Assembly: GCA_049840815.1 (NCBI GenBank) | Contig: JASGJI010000002.1 | Location: forward strand, 129,662-193,661 | Length of the DNA: 64,000 bases | Reading direction: 5' to 3' | Source: JASGDN01 sp049840815 | Lineage (GTDB): Bacteria > Chloroflexota > Chloroflexia > Thermomicrobiales > UBA6265 | In this document: in pieces, positions 24,698 to 34,548 of the stretch | Numbering within the stretch: the stretch's first letter is position 1 | Layout: each line of letters begins with the position of its first letter | The notes under the pieces: model-generated | Told to the model about the DNA's origin: nothing | Database searches by the model: none | What the model saw: the letters and a program-made list of their open reading frames with translations, nothing else | Program-made: the position numbers and the translations under genes

Positions 24698-27652
24698 ATG
24701 CCGCCACAAAGACGAAAATGCGCCTCGTGCCGCTATTTCCAGTCGAATAACCTCAACGGCAACGGCTGGTGCACGCATCCGGAACGCCAGACGTCGAGCG
24801 ATGTGCGCCTCCTCGTTCGCAAGGATGAACTCGCCTGCCGCAACTCCTGGGGAAATGACCTTTGGGTGAGCGCCACCGGCGAGCAACCAGTCGCCGCGCC
24901 CGCCTCGGAGACCGACACCTCTACCCAGCTTCCCATTGCCATGCAACGCCGCGACGACGAGGTCACCTCGGTCGTCCATCGCGATGCTCCCGCCCGGCGA
25001 GATCCGCAGGACGTTGTTGAGCGCGACGACATCATGGTCGTCGAGGCGTCACTGGTCCCTGAACTCCGCGCCACCGGCGAAGAGGCCTTGGGCAATGCCG
25101 CCGCGCACGCCGATCAGGAGCACCGCGCACGCATCCTCGCTCGCGGAGGAAACCACTCCGCGATTCTGGATGCCCGCGACCGCATTGCCGCTCGCCGCAG
25201 TCCGCAGGCAGCCTCCAGCGCCGACACATCCGCCGAAGCACCGCAGGGGGATCTCCCCCCGGTCGCCAGTGATGACGCGCCCAAGACGACCGGTGAATCG
25301 AAGAACGCCGAATCTGGCGACACCGAGACGATCGATCTCGCCTCTACGCCGGTTGAAGCGCCCATTCGCCCGCTCACTCCACGCCCTTACGGCCTGCGAG
25401 GACGGTTCCTGCCGGCCACGCAACACGATGAGGATGGCGTAGAGAACGCCGACGCACCGGCGAATGATGAGCAGGACGCCTACAACAGCGTCCCCGCCGT
25501 CGACCCATCCATCGAACTTCCGCTGATGGATGCGTCCGATCGCGCCAACGTGCAGCCGGAGCCCACGCCGTCGCCAATGAATGCATCCGTGTCCGACACC
25601 GAGCCGGTGACGGTCTACGATGCCGTGCTCGAGCGAGCACGCGCCATTCGGACCGCTGCCGGCAAGGAGACCCCCGAGACACCGACGCCAGACCGCGTTC
25701 GCGCGGAAGAACTGGCCCGCGAGGAAAAACGCGCCCGCCGCCGCATCACCACGATGCCACCGGCAACGGTTCCCGTGACACCTGCTCCTGCCCCGATGCC
25801 GACCATCCCGGCGATGCCTGTGACGGCACCGGTCGCGCCGCGCCGCCCGGAGTTCCATCGCGAGCCGACCTCACCGGCACCTCGCCCCAGTGCCGAGACG
25901 CGCCAGCACAATCAGCCGCCCCCTCGTCATGCAGCACCACGCATGGGCATCTCCATCGGAGACCTCAAGCAGGAGATACCATCTCCTGCCACGGCTGGCC
26001 TGGATCGGCAGCCCGCGCCAGAACCGGACACCGCGGTCGCCATCGCCCCCGGCATCGATTTCCGCCGCCTGCCGATCCAGGAACAGGCGCCCGAGCGAGC
26101 GACCCGGCCAGTACGGTCCGAGGCGCAGGAAGAGCACGTCTACCACGAGGAACCCCTCGTCGCTGACGATGATCCAGGCATTTCAGCGGGATACCATCCT
26201 GTCGAAGAGCCATTCAGCGAACCCCGACGCCGCTCGTTTGGCCACTTCCGCAACCCCTGGAAAAAGGACCGCTCCTCCGCGCGAGACCAGCAGATCATGG
26301 CCAACGTCCGCGAGGCGCTTGGCGATGACGAGCTTCTCGACGATCGCTTCGCCGACGTCTATGCCGACGAATCAACGATCGAGGTATTGCCGGCCCGTCG
26401 CCCGGAGCCAATCCGCCAGCTGCAGGCATCCCCAGACGCTGACGATGTTGTTGCAAACGACGACATGTATCAGGATATTGAGGTAGCCGCTCCCACGCCG
26501 CTCCGCCCGACCTCGCAGCGCCCTGCGCCATCGCGAGAATCCGCGCGCGATCAGCAGCCGGCCCAGCCCAGCCGACCGAATAGCCTCTACCGCCCGGTCC
26601 ACGAAGACATCTATCGCGAATCCAGTCCCCATCCTTCGTCGGAGCCGAATCGGCTGCCGGAGCTTCCCCGAACGAGTGGCCGTATCGAGCGCGACAATGG
26701 GGCCACCGTGCTCCGAGTCCGCGCCGAGAGTGTTGACGCGCCGACGTTTGACGACGCGTGGACCTCACCAGACGCGGAGCCGGTTCGCAATCAACCAATG
26801 CGGTCATCCCGTGGGGAGCCGATCGCCGATGCCTTCCGCCCGCTCGACACCGAGCCGGTGAAGGTGGGCGTGGACGAGGGCGATCGGTTCGATCCCGCGC
26901 GAGCGCTGCGCCTGCAGACCGTCGAAGCCACCATGGCCTCGGTCGAGGCCAGCCCGTGGTCGTTCGCGCCACCGGTGGACCTCGAAAGCATCGATGGCAT
27001 GGAGGCCTTCCGTGGCCGGCTCTTCGGAGCAGGCGCCGCAGGTCCACAACGCCAGACGCCGTCGCGCCATCCGAACGACGATCTCGTGCTCGATGTCCCG
27101 CCCCGTGCAGAGGAGTCATCATCCACGGGCCGACCGGCGACACCGCCAAAGGATTCGCCCCTTCGTTCGGCCAACTACCGCGCTCCCGAACCGGAGCGAC
27201 ATCTCCGGAACGTGGCTCCCGTCGGCATGCCCGCGCAGACGCAGCCGACACGACAGGCACCGGAACAAGCCAACTCCATCGACTACCGGGAGGAGTCAGG
27301 CGCCCCTCTCGGGACCGAGGCGGCCGCGCCATCGTTCGATATTCGCGATCTCCTCAGCGAGTCCGCCGAACCGCTGGAGCTCGGCATCACCATCGCCCCG
27401 GATGTTCCGCGTGCCTGCCAAACCTGCCGCGACTTCCGGCCATCGGAGAACGGTGAGCGAGGCTTCTGCGCAAACACCTGGGCGTTCACCCATCGCCAGA
27501 TGGTCAACGCCGACGATCTTCCGTGCCAATCGACCATCGGATGCTGGTGGCTCCCCAGCGATCGAATCTGGATGCCCGAACCGCCCGTCGAGCGGGCGAC
27601 TCACCGCGTCGATGCCCTGCTCCCGGCACCGCGCCGAAGACAGAGCGGGTAG
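24698..27652 (+). CDS. Large, mostly disordered protein with a four-Cys module at each end
   Basis: 984 residues, no recognised family. The N-terminus carries C-x2-C-x2-F-x8-G-W-C and a fourth Cys after 21 residues (CASCRYF, GWC, ELAC). The C-terminus repeats it with identical first spacing: CQTCRDF, x8, GFC, and LPC after 18 residues. Such four-Cys sites could hold zinc or an iron-sulfur cluster. The 850 residues between are rich in Pro, Ala, Glu, Asp, Arg and Ser with few hydrophobic runs, so probably disordered; no signal peptide or membrane segment is seen. Start ATG 24698 has GGAAGGG ten bases upstream. The gene precedes the rodZ-like gene, with a 400-bp gap. Confidence 0.75.
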   Translation: MPPQRRKCASCRYFQSNNLNGNGWCTHPERQTSSDVRLLVRKDELACRNSWGNDLWVSATGEQPVAAPASETDTSTQLPIAMQRRDDEVTSVVHRDAPARRDPQDVVERDDIMVVEASLVPELRATGEEALGNAAAHADQEHRARILARGGNHSAILDARDRIAARRSPQAASSADTSAEAPQGDLPPVASDDAPKTTGESKNAESGDTETIDLASTPVEAPIRPLTPRPYGLRGRFLPATQHDEDGVENADAPANDEQDAYNSVPAVDPSIELPLMDASDRANVQPEPTPSPMNASVSDTEPVTVYDAVLERARAIRTAAGKETPETPTPDRVRAEELAREEKRARRRITTMPPATVPVTPAPAPMPTIPAMPVTAPVAPRRPEFHREPTSPAPRPSAETRQHNQPPPRHAAPRMGISIGDLKQEIPSPATAGLDRQPAPEPDTAVAIAPGIDFRRLPIQEQAPERATRPVRSEAQEEHVYHEEPLVADDDPGISAGYHPVEEPFSEPRRRSFGHFRNPWKKDRSSARDQQIMANVREALGDDELLDDRFADVYADESTIEVLPARRPEPIRQLQASPDADDVVANDDMYQDIEVAAPTPLRPTSQRPAPSRESARDQQPAQPSRPNSLYRPVHEDIYRESSPHPSSEPNRLPELPRTSGRIERDNGATVLRVRAESVDAPTFDDAWTSPDAEPVRNQPMRSSRGEPIADAFRPLDTEPVKVGVDEGDRFDPARALRLQTVEATMASVEASPWSFAPPVDLESIDGMEAFRGRLFGAGAAGPQRQTPSRHPNDDLVLDVPPRAEESSSTGRPATPPKDSPLRSANYRAPEPERHLRNVAPVGMPAQTQPTRQAPEQANSIDYREESGAPLGTEAAAPSFDIRDLLSESAEPLELGITIAPDVPRACQTCRDFRPSENGERGFCANTWAFTHRQMVNADDLPCQSTIGCWWLPSDRIWMPEPPVERATHRVDALLPAPRRRQSG

Positions 27653-28049
27653 GGCCAGGCGTCATCCCCGTCCCGTCGGGGCCGTACCAGACCGCCACGA
27701 TGTACGTACGGGAAATCTCGAGATCGGTCGAGGAAACGCGGAAAAGGAGACAGGCGGCGGAGTAGACTGGTAACAGGATCGTGTGGATGGTCGGAGGGGC
27801 CAGCACGATTCCACGCATGCGGAATCCAGTCGCTCGGCCGATCCATCGCATCGGGCCTATGGGCATCGCAACACCGTCAGTGGCGACCCAGACCGCTGAC
27901 GCACCTCATGGATTCGGCAAGCATCTCGTTCGGGTCATGCACACCGATTGGTGCCATATCGACACCGAACAACCCTGGGACACGTACGATCCATATCAGG
28001 CAGCGTGACGGCACCTTCCGTCATGCGTTGGGGAGCCTTCGGAGAGTCC
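27653..28049 (+). other. Gap between the four-Cys protein gene and the rodZ-like gene
   Basis: About 400 bp with no supported gene. A TAGACT -10-like site lies at 27763-27768 without a -35; it may start rodZ transcription. Nothing else was identified. Confidence 0.4.
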
Positions 28050-29057
28050 ATGGCAGGTTTTGGAGATACGCTCCAACAGGCACGCGCCCGCAAGGGTGTG
28101 ACCCTGAAGGAAGCAGAACAATCAACCCGCATCAACCGGCAACATCTGTCGGCGCTCGAGAACGAGAAGTTCGACGCGCTGCCGCCGCTGATCTATCAGC
28201 GCGGGATCGTCCGCAATTACGCGGTGTATCTCGATCTCGATCCGGCCAAGATGCTCGCCCTGTTCGAGGAAGCCCACGGGACCATCAGCGCACCCGCGCC
28301 GCGCGGTGTGGCTGGTGTCGATTCCGTGCCCCCCATCGATATGCCAAGCCACTGGGCCCCGAACTTCGCGATCATCGCGTTCTCGATCGTCCTCGGTGCC
28401 ATCGTCTTCGCCTGGGGATATAGCGCCTACTTCGCGCAATCTGCCGATACCGGCACCCCCACCGTCGCCATCCCGACGATGACCCCGTTCACGAACGATA
28501 TCAACCTCCCGACGGAGCAGCCGGTCACCGTCACCGTCACGGTCGCCCCTACGACGCAGCCGACGGCCACCACACCGGCCATCACCACGACCGACGCCGC
28601 CACCATTCCCGGTCGCGGCGACAACCAGCGCGGGCAGGACACCACCTCGGCACCGACCACGGAGGTGATCCCACCAACGCAGCAGCCGACCCAGCAGATC
28701 GTCGAGCCGACGACGGCACCGACCGAAGATCCCGCCACCGGTGGCGATCTCGCGGGACGCAACCAGCAGCGCCAGGAGACGGCTGTCGCGAACGGCGCAG
28801 CTGTCGGAGGAATCTCCATCACGGCTCAGGACCAGGACCTGACGCTGACCGTCACGATCGATGGCGTCGTGGAGTTCGATGGTGTACTTGCCGCCGGAAC
28901 GAGCACCGACCTCTTCATTGGCTCGAACTTCCAGGTCTCGACATCATCAGGCGTCTCGACCTATTTCACGGATGCCTGTGGCAACGGGTTCCAGCTCGGC
29001 TTTGAGGCCGGTCCGGCAAACTACGCATTCTCGGCCGACGGGTCCTGCACCCCTTAA
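28050..29057 (+). CDS. RodZ-like membrane protein with N-terminal helix-turn-helix
   Basis: 335 residues. Residues 3-75 form the HTH domain of the RodZ group (FGDTLQQARARKGVTLKEAE, then QHLSALENEKFDALPP and RGIVRNYA). One membrane segment at about 108-130 is followed by a Thr/Pro/Gln-rich linker of 110 residues and a C-terminal beta-rich domain of about 85 residues resembling DUF4115. RodZ links MreB filaments to the wall-building machinery in rods; no mre genes are visible here. GGAGAG precedes the ATG. Ends with a strong terminator. Confidence 0.82.
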   Translation: MAGFGDTLQQARARKGVTLKEAEQSTRINRQHLSALENEKFDALPPLIYQRGIVRNYAVYLDLDPAKMLALFEEAHGTISAPAPRGVAGVDSVPPIDMPSHWAPNFAIIAFSIVLGAIVFAWGYSAYFAQSADTGTPTVAIPTMTPFTNDINLPTEQPVTVTVTVAPTTQPTATTPAITTTDAATIPGRGDNQRGQDTTSAPTTEVIPPTQQPTQQIVEPTTAPTEDPATGGDLAGRNQQRQETAVANGAAVGGISITAQDQDLTLTVTIDGVVEFDGVLAAGTSTDLFIGSNFQVSTSSGVSTYFTDACGNGFQLGFEAGPANYAFSADGSCTP

Positions 29058-29079
29058 TTCCATCGACCGGAAGAAGAGC

Positions 29080-29109
29080 GACGGCCCCCGGAGCGATCCG
29101 GGGGCCGTC
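29080..29109 (+). terminator. Terminator after the rodZ-like gene
   Basis: Perfect 13-bp stem GACGGCCCCCGGA/TCCGGGGGCCGTC with loop GCGA, placed between converging genes and likely serving both. Confidence 0.75.
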
Positions 29110-29134
29110 TGCGTTTCCTCGCCAGACTCCTCGC

Positions 29135-30037
29135 TTACGGCCGAGGCACGATCACCCGCACCGATTGGGGCTCGATCCGGAACGAGGCCGGCAGGGTCTC
29201 GTTCACGTCCCCATCGACCTGAACCGGGATGTCCCGATTCGCCCGCACGGAGATGCTCACCGCCTGCCGGTGAATGACGTACGGAGACTGCGCCAGCCTC
29301 CTCGTCGCCCCCCTCGCCAACGTCCTGGCCACCTCCACGGGAGTCGTCGCGGTGATGACGATCAGGTCCAGCTTGCCGTCGCGCGGGTCGATGTCGGGAT
29401 GAACCGTCAGTGCCGGGTGAATGATCGCACTCCCATTCGCCACCAGCACCAGGGGTGATACGACCTCGAAAGCCTCCCCATCCGCCTCGACATGGAATGT
29501 CGCAGGCTTCTCCCGAAGTGCCGCCGCCGCTGCTGGCAGATAGGCCATCCATCCCACGCGCTTCTTCAGCCGCCTATCGGTCCTCGCGAAAAGCTCGCTA
29601 TCGAACCCGACCCCCGCCATATGAAGAAACGCGCGATCGTTGCAATACCCCGCATCGATCACGCGTTCCTCATGCGCCCCCCAGAACAGCGCAGCTGCCG
29701 CCGATGGGTTCGTTGGCACACCCAGCTGTCGTCCGATGATGTTCGTCGACCCCGCCGCGACGATAGCCAACGGAATGCCACCGCCTTCGAGGCTTCCGGC
29801 GACATCCGCCACCGTGCCATCACCGCCGATCGCGACCACCATCGCCGCGCCGTGCGCGCGTTCCCGCGCGATCGTCCGCGCCTCCCCGGCGGACGCCGTG
29901 ACCTGAATATCCAGCTCAACGCCAGACGGGGCGGTATCGCGGAGCATTGCCAGAATCGGCTCGATTTCCCGGCGGGTGGCGGGATTGGCCACCACCAGCA
30001 CGCGATCGCCCGATCTCACCGTGCGCATTTCCCGCAT
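29135..30037 (-). CDS. Diacylglycerol kinase family lipid kinase
   Basis: 300 residues. VVANPATRRE at the N-terminus, the nucleotide loop AIGGDGTVADVAGSL near 75 and IVAAGSTNIIGRQL near 100 are hallmarks of the DagK/YegS/sphingosine-kinase fold (the last usually reads PxGTxNxxA). The C-terminal beta sandwich contains HPDIDPRDGKLDLI and VQVDGDV. Phosphorylates a lipid alcohol at the membrane; exact substrate unknown. The ATG at 30037 is preferred because GGAGAGG lies between it and an upstream ATG at 30055. Confidence 0.87.
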   Translation of the reverse strand: MREMRTVRSGDRVLVVANPATRREIEPILAMLRDTAPSGVELDIQVTASAGEARTIARERAHGAAMVVAIGGDGTVADVAGSLEGGGIPLAIVAAGSTNIIGRQLGVPTNPSAAAALFWGAHEERVIDAGYCNDRAFLHMAGVGFDSELFARTDRRLKKRVGWMAYLPAAAAALREKPATFHVEADGEAFEVVSPLVLVANGSAIIHPALTVHPDIDPRDGKLDLIVITATTPVEVARTLARGATRRLAQSPYVIHRQAVSISVRANRDIPVQVDGDVNETLPASFRIEPQSVRVIVPRP

Positions 30038-30119
30038 CGGCCTCTCCCCCCACAAATGGCAAGGCCCGCCGTCAATCGCGACGACGAGCCTTCCCTGCCA
30101 ACAAACGAGGTGCGGCCAA

Positions 30120-30233
30120 TCAGGCCTGCTCTTCGTCCGGGCCGAAGATCTGCTCGACGATATACGCAGCGAGCCATGTCGCCGCAGCCGTCAGCACCAG
30201 ACCCAACACGCCGCGCACCGTATTCTTCATCAT
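30120..30233 (-). CDS. 37-residue single-span membrane peptide
   Basis: Small open frame starting MMKNTVRGVLGLV and ending GPDEEQA, with one hydrophobic segment (about residues 6-26) flanked by a basic N-terminus and an acidic C-terminus. AGAGGG stands eight bases before the first ATG, a good ribosome site. The charge layout and spacing to neighbours on the same strand (83 bp after it to the lipid kinase, 86 bp before it to the YggT-like gene) support a real small gene. No family recognised. Confidence 0.6.
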   Translation of the reverse strand: MMKNTVRGVLGLVLTAAATWLAAYIVEQIFGPDEEQA

Positions 30234-30319
30234 CGAGACACCCTCTTTCGGTAATGTCGCAGCCACCGATCAGACACCGTCAGTGTGGCGCAGATTCGAC
30301 CGCCGCGCCAAGGATCGCG

Positions 30320-30637
30320 TCAGCGATTTCGGCCACCCGTCGCGATCAGCCCCAACGGAAAGAGCACAACCGGGGCCAGCAACGTCAGATCGCTCACCGT
30401 CAGGTTGAACGCGATCACAGATGATGCCCCCGGCAGCCGGTCCAGCAACGCCGTCACAGGGTTCGTAATGCCGTAGACGAACGCGCCGATCCAGATGCGG
30501 TCGGTCACCTCCATCGCCGCCAATACCGTCCGCAACAGGATGATCGCCGCCACAGCCGCGTAGACTGTCAGAATCAGTTCCATCGCCAGTTGGGACGTCC
30601 CGGCACGGCGTCGCTGCCGCAAGGCGGGGTCGATCAT
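30320..30637 (-). CDS. YggT-like small integral membrane protein
   Basis: 105 residues with two hydrophobic segments (about 19-40 and 82-102) around a loop containing GITNPVTALLDRLPG, resembling the tdP-x-R-x-iP loop of the YggT family, whose members are linked to cell division or osmotic tolerance in some bacteria. Similarity is partial. Its ATG overlaps the coaBC stop codon by four bases, so translation is coupled to coaBC. Confidence 0.55.
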   Translation of the reverse strand: MIDPALRQRRRAGTSQLAMELILTVYAAVAAIILLRTVLAAMEVTDRIWIGAFVYGITNPVTALLDRLPGASSVIAFNLTVSDLTLLAPVVLFPLGLIATGGRNR

Positions 30638-31887
30638 GCGTCCCGCCCCATGGTCAGATCCTGCACGGCATCCACGATTCGCTCCGCCAGCGCCGGTTTC
30701 GGCATCATCGGCAGGCGCACGGCATCGCGATCGGGATAGAGGAACATCGCCTCACTCTCGGCGCTTCCAATCGTCCGCACCGCATCGTTCGCTACGATCA
30801 TCGAAAGTCCCTTCGAAACGATCTTGGCCCGCGCATTCGCTTCCAGATCGTCCGTCTCCGCCGCGAACCCGATCTTGATCAAGCCTGGGCGGTTCGTCTC
30901 CGCAATGATGTCGGGATTCCGCACCAGGTCGATCTGCATGGACTCCTGACCGGGCTGCTTCTTGATCTTGCCGCTCGCCTGCGTGCGAGGCCGGAAATCG
31001 GCCACCGCCGCCGCCATGATCAGCACGTCGGCATCCACGACAGCCGCCGCCACCGCATCCGCCATCTCCCGTGCCGACTCCACCGGTACGACCTGCATTC
31101 CGCTCGGATGCGTGCCCAACGTCGGGCCTGCGATCAGCGTGACATCGGCGCCGCGCCCCATCGCTGCCTCGGCAATCGCGATGCCCATCGCGCCGCTCGA
31201 CCGGTTACCCAGGTAGCGCACCGGATCGAGCGCCTCCCGCGTGCCCCCCGCCGAGACGACGATCCGCCGTCCAGCCAGGGGACCACCGCGACCAAGCGTC
31301 CGCCGCGTCTCCCCAAGGATGCGCTCGATGGCCGCCAACCGGCCATCGCCCCGCGCACCGGACGCCAGATATCCGGATTCCGGCTCCACGATGATCGCTC
31401 CGCGTTCGCGCAACATCGCGACATTCGCCTGGGTCGCCGGGTGATGCCACATGTGATGCTCCATCGCCGGTGCAATCACCAGCGGGGCGGTCGTCGCCAG
31501 GCAGATGGCCCCCAGCATGTCATCGACGACACCTATCGCCAGTCGCGCGATGGTATTCGCGGTCGCGGGCGCGATCACCACCACGTCGGCGTTCGCCGCC
31601 AACGTGACGTGCCCACGACCACCCTCGTCCCACCCGTCGAAGACCGAGGTGAAGACCGGATGGTGCGTCAGCGCCTGAAAGGTCAGCGGCTGCACGAAGC
31701 GCGTCGCGCCCTCGGTCATCGCGACATGCACCGCAGCCCCGGCCTGCACGAGCTTGCTTGCCAGATCCGCCGCCTTGTACGCCGCGATGCCGCCACTCAC
31801 CCCCAGCACGACATTCGCCCCGGAAAGCCCGGTGCGACGTGACGATGGAATCGTAGGCGCGGCAGGCACCGGAGCGGACTCAGGCAT
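30634..31887 (-). CDS. coaBC: Bifunctional phosphopantothenoylcysteine decarboxylase / phosphopantothenate-cysteine ligase
   Basis: 417 residues. The N-terminal flavoprotein half (residues 20-200) has VVLGVSGGIAAYKA, the catalytic His region, APAMEHHMWHHPA and the FMN-site APATANTIARLA. The ligase half starts near 215 with IVVSAGGTREALDPVRYLGN and has the catalytic Lys in SGKIKKQ. Makes 4'-phosphopantetheine in coenzyme A synthesis. Start ATG 31887 has GGGAG six bases upstream and overlaps the end of the threonine aldolase gene by eight bases. Confidence 0.95.
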   Translation of the reverse strand: MPESAPVPAAPTIPSSRRTGLSGANVVLGVSGGIAAYKAADLASKLVQAGAAVHVAMTEGATRFVQPLTFQALTHHPVFTSVFDGWDEGGRGHVTLAANADVVVIAPATANTIARLAIGVVDDMLGAICLATTAPLVIAPAMEHHMWHHPATQANVAMLRERGAIIVEPESGYLASGARGDGRLAAIERILGETRRTLGRGGPLAGRRIVVSAGGTREALDPVRYLGNRSSGAMGIAIAEAAMGRGADVTLIAGPTLGTHPSGMQVVPVESAREMADAVAAAVVDADVLIMAAAVADFRPRTQASGKIKKQPGQESMQIDLVRNPDIIAETNRPGLIKIGFAAETDDLEANARAKIVSKGLSMIVANDAVRTIGSAESEAMFLYPDRDAVRLPMMPKPALAERIVDAVQDLTMGRDA

Positions 31888-32980
31888 GCGCCGCTCCCGA
31901 TGGGGCGAGCACAGAGACCAGGATCTCCTGCGCCCGCGCAACCGCCGCATCGTCGATCTCGTAGTGCGTCACCATCCGGACGCCGCGCGTGCCGTAGTCA
32001 GAAACCCACAGGCCACGCTCGCGGAAGGTCGCGATCGCGGCCGCCTTGTCGATCCCGGCGGGCGGGCGGAAGACGACGATATTCGTCTGCACGGTCTCAA
32101 GATCGATCGTCACCCCCGGAATCGCGGCCAGCGTCTCCGCCAGTTGCCTCGCCCGCATGTGATCCTGCGGGAGCCGTCCGATCATCTCCTCAAACGCCAC
32201 AAGCCCTGCCGCCGCGACGACACCAGACTGTCGCATCGCGCCACCGAGGATCTTCCGCGCGCGCCGGACCTTGAGGATGAAGTCCGCCTCGCCGGTGACG
32301 AGCGTGCCGATCGGCGCCGCCAGCCCCTTGCTCAGGCAGAACTGCACCGAATCGACCTGCGCGGCAATCTCGGACACGGGCGCGCCAATCGCCGCTGCCG
32401 CATTGAAGACCCGCGCCCCATCCATATGAATCGGCACCCCGCGCCGCAACGAGATCTCCCGCAACTGCTTCAGGTAGTCCATCGAAAGCACCGTGCCACC
32501 GCACCGGTTGTGCGTGTTCTCGATGCAGATCACTCCCGTCACCGGATTCGTGATCCCGGGGGTTCGGATCAGCGCCTCGACCTGATCGAGGTCGAGTTGA
32601 CCCAGCCGATCGTTCTGCACCTGAAAGAGCGGAATCCCACCCAGCGCCGACGCACCGCTCATCTCATACCAGAGGATGTGCGACTCCGTGCCGACAATCG
32701 CCTCCACACCCCGGTCGCACCGCGCGAGCAGCGAGGCAAGGTTTCCCATCGTGCCGCTCGGCACGAAGACTGCCGCTTCCTTGCCCATCAGTTCAGCAGC
32801 TTGCGCCTCCAGCTCATGGACGGTCGGATCGTCGCCGTATTGATCGTCGCCAACGATCGCCTCCGCCATCGCCCGCCGCATCGAGGGTGTCGGGCGTGTC
32901 ACTGTGTCGGAACGCAGGTCGATCACCCCCGAAAGGTCCGGTGCCGCCACGCGAATGCCGCTCGTCGCTGTATCACTCAT
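31880..32980 (-). CDS. ltaE: Threonine aldolase family PLP enzyme
   Basis: 366 residues. IDLRSDTVTRPT at the N-terminus, YGDDPTVHELE, FVPSGTMGNLAS, and the PLP-binding Lys in FCLSKGLAAPIGTL (about residue 215) identify the low-specificity L-threonine aldolase group, which splits threonine or allo-threonine to glycine and acetaldehyde. AAGGA lies eight bases before the ATG. Likely operon ltaE-coaBC-YggT-like, with overlapping ends. Confidence 0.9.
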   Translation of the reverse strand: MSDTATSGIRVAAPDLSGVIDLRSDTVTRPTPSMRRAMAEAIVGDDQYGDDPTVHELEAQAAELMGKEAAVFVPSGTMGNLASLLARCDRGVEAIVGTESHILWYEMSGASALGGIPLFQVQNDRLGQLDLDQVEALIRTPGITNPVTGVICIENTHNRCGGTVLSMDYLKQLREISLRRGVPIHMDGARVFNAAAAIGAPVSEIAAQVDSVQFCLSKGLAAPIGTLVTGEADFILKVRRARKILGGAMRQSGVVAAAGLVAFEEMIGRLPQDHMRARQLAETLAAIPGVTIDLETVQTNIVVFRPPAGIDKAAAIATFRERGLWVSDYGTRGVRMVTHYEIDDAAVARAQEILVSVLAPSGAAHA

Positions 32981-33132
32981 ACCATCGTCCTTCGTCGCAT
33001 CTCATCCCGGAACGCCATGATCGTCACCCCTGCGCGATCCGGTCGTCATCGGCGTCGCTCGGAGCGATCGGAGCGGTCGGATCGCCCTGTCCGCCCGTAT
33101 CATCGCACGCCAATCCCCGATCCGCGCCAGAT

Positions 33133-34548
33133 TCAGGCCGGCGCCGTCGCGGTGGGCGCCTGCTCGATCAGCCCGCCACCCTGAAAAGACCCGGAATTCG
33201 CCCCCTGCGTTCCGCTATCCGGACCAATCGGCTCGATGGTCGGCGATTCGTCCGTCGGGGGAATGATCGGTGGATCGGTTGGGAGCGGGGCTATCGTCTC
33301 GGTCGGTTCCGGTTCGATGGTGGCAACCGCCTCAGTTGCGGTTGGCGACTCCGATGGCTCGATCAACTGGGTGGTGGGAGCGGGCAATGTGCTGGTTGCG
33401 GTGACGGTTACCGTCGCCGTTGGCGAGACCGAAGGCCCGTTGGGATCATCGCCCTGCATCGTCTGCCAGACATAAAACGCCCCGACCGCCGCCACCACGA
33501 GCAGCAGCAGGAGGAACCCCCGCATCACCGCCGACAATCCCCCACCCACGCCAGACGACATCGTCGGCACGGACGGTGGCCCCTGCCGCACAGGAAGCTG
33601 TGCGGCAGGTCGCGCCTGAGGTGACGGCCGGGACACGGGACGTGTCTCCGCCGCCGTCTGCGGCGGGCCGGGATGCGGTGCCGGAGCAGACGGCCAGGAC
33701 CCGTGGACGGACGCATTGCGCAGCGCCTGGCCCATCGCCCCCGCCGAGCGGAATCGGTCCGCCGGACGCTTCTGCAACGCCTGCATCGTCACCGCATCGA
33801 GTTCGGCGGAGATCGGCCAGCGCGTCGCCCGCAAGGACGGACGCTCCGGAGTCTCCTGCATGTGCGCCAGCATCATCGCCATTGGCGTCGGCGCGGTAAA
33901 CGGCAATGTGCCGGTCAGAAGCTCGTACAGCACAACACCGACCGCATAGAGGTCGGTCGGCGGACCGACATCGCGGCCTTCGGCCTGCTCCGGCGCCATG
34001 TAAGCCGCCGTCCCGAAGGCGACACCCGCCGTCGTCAGCTGGTTCTGCTCCTCGACCTGCGCGATGCCGAAGTCCGCGACCCGAACCTGCCCGTCATTCC
34101 CGACCAGAACATTCTGTGGCTTGATGTCGCGATGCACGATCCCGGCGGCGTGGATCGCGCCCAACCCGGCGAGGATCTGGAGTACGACTTCCCGCGCACG
34201 TTCCGGCGGTAACACCCGTTCTCGCACGATCTGGTGCTTCAGATCTTCCCCCGCGACGTACTGCATCACGATGTAGAGTAGATCGTCCTGCCGCCCGAAG
34301 TCGTAGATATCGACCACGTTGCCGTGGGAGACCGACGCCGCCGCCTGGGCCTCTCGCTCGAAGCGCTGGACGTACGCGGCATCATGGGCGAACTGCGCGT
34401 GGAGGATCTTGATCGCCACCAGCCGCCCGAGGCGGAGGTCCATCCCTCGCCAGGTCGTTGCGAACGCCCCGGACCCGATTTCGACCTGCACCTCATAGCG
34501 ATCCGCGAGGATCGGGAGCGCTCCTCGTTCCGCGTGTGAATCCGTCAC
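33133..34548 (-). CDS. PknB-type membrane Ser/Thr protein kinase
   Basis: 471 residues. The kinase domain (about 17-275) has the Gly loop IGSGAFATTWRG, ATP Lys in VAIKIL, catalytic HRDIKPQN, DFG and APE. A Pro-rich juxtamembrane linker leads to one membrane segment (about 343-362) and an exposed Thr/Pro/Glu-rich tail of 105 residues without PASTA repeats. A tail like this suggests a sensor or spacer in the envelope; ligand unknown. Start is GTG; only a weak ribosome site is visible. Separated from ltaE by 150 bp. Confidence 0.92.
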   Translation of the reverse strand: MTDSHAERGALPILADRYEVQVEIGSGAFATTWRGMDLRLGRLVAIKILHAQFAHDAAYVQRFEREAQAAASVSHGNVVDIYDFGRQDDLLYIVMQYVAGEDLKHQIVRERVLPPERAREVVLQILAGLGAIHAAGIVHRDIKPQNVLVGNDGQVRVADFGIAQVEEQNQLTTAGVAFGTAAYMAPEQAEGRDVGPPTDLYAVGVVLYELLTGTLPFTAPTPMAMMLAHMQETPERPSLRATRWPISAELDAVTMQALQKRPADRFRSAGAMGQALRNASVHGSWPSAPAPHPGPPQTAAETRPVSRPSPQARPAAQLPVRQGPPSVPTMSSGVGGGLSAVMRGFLLLLLVVAAVGAFYVWQTMQGDDPNGPSVSPTATVTVTATSTLPAPTTQLIEPSESPTATEAVATIEPEPTETIAPLPTDPPIIPPTDESPTIEPIGPDSGTQGANSGSFQGGGLIEQAPTATAPA

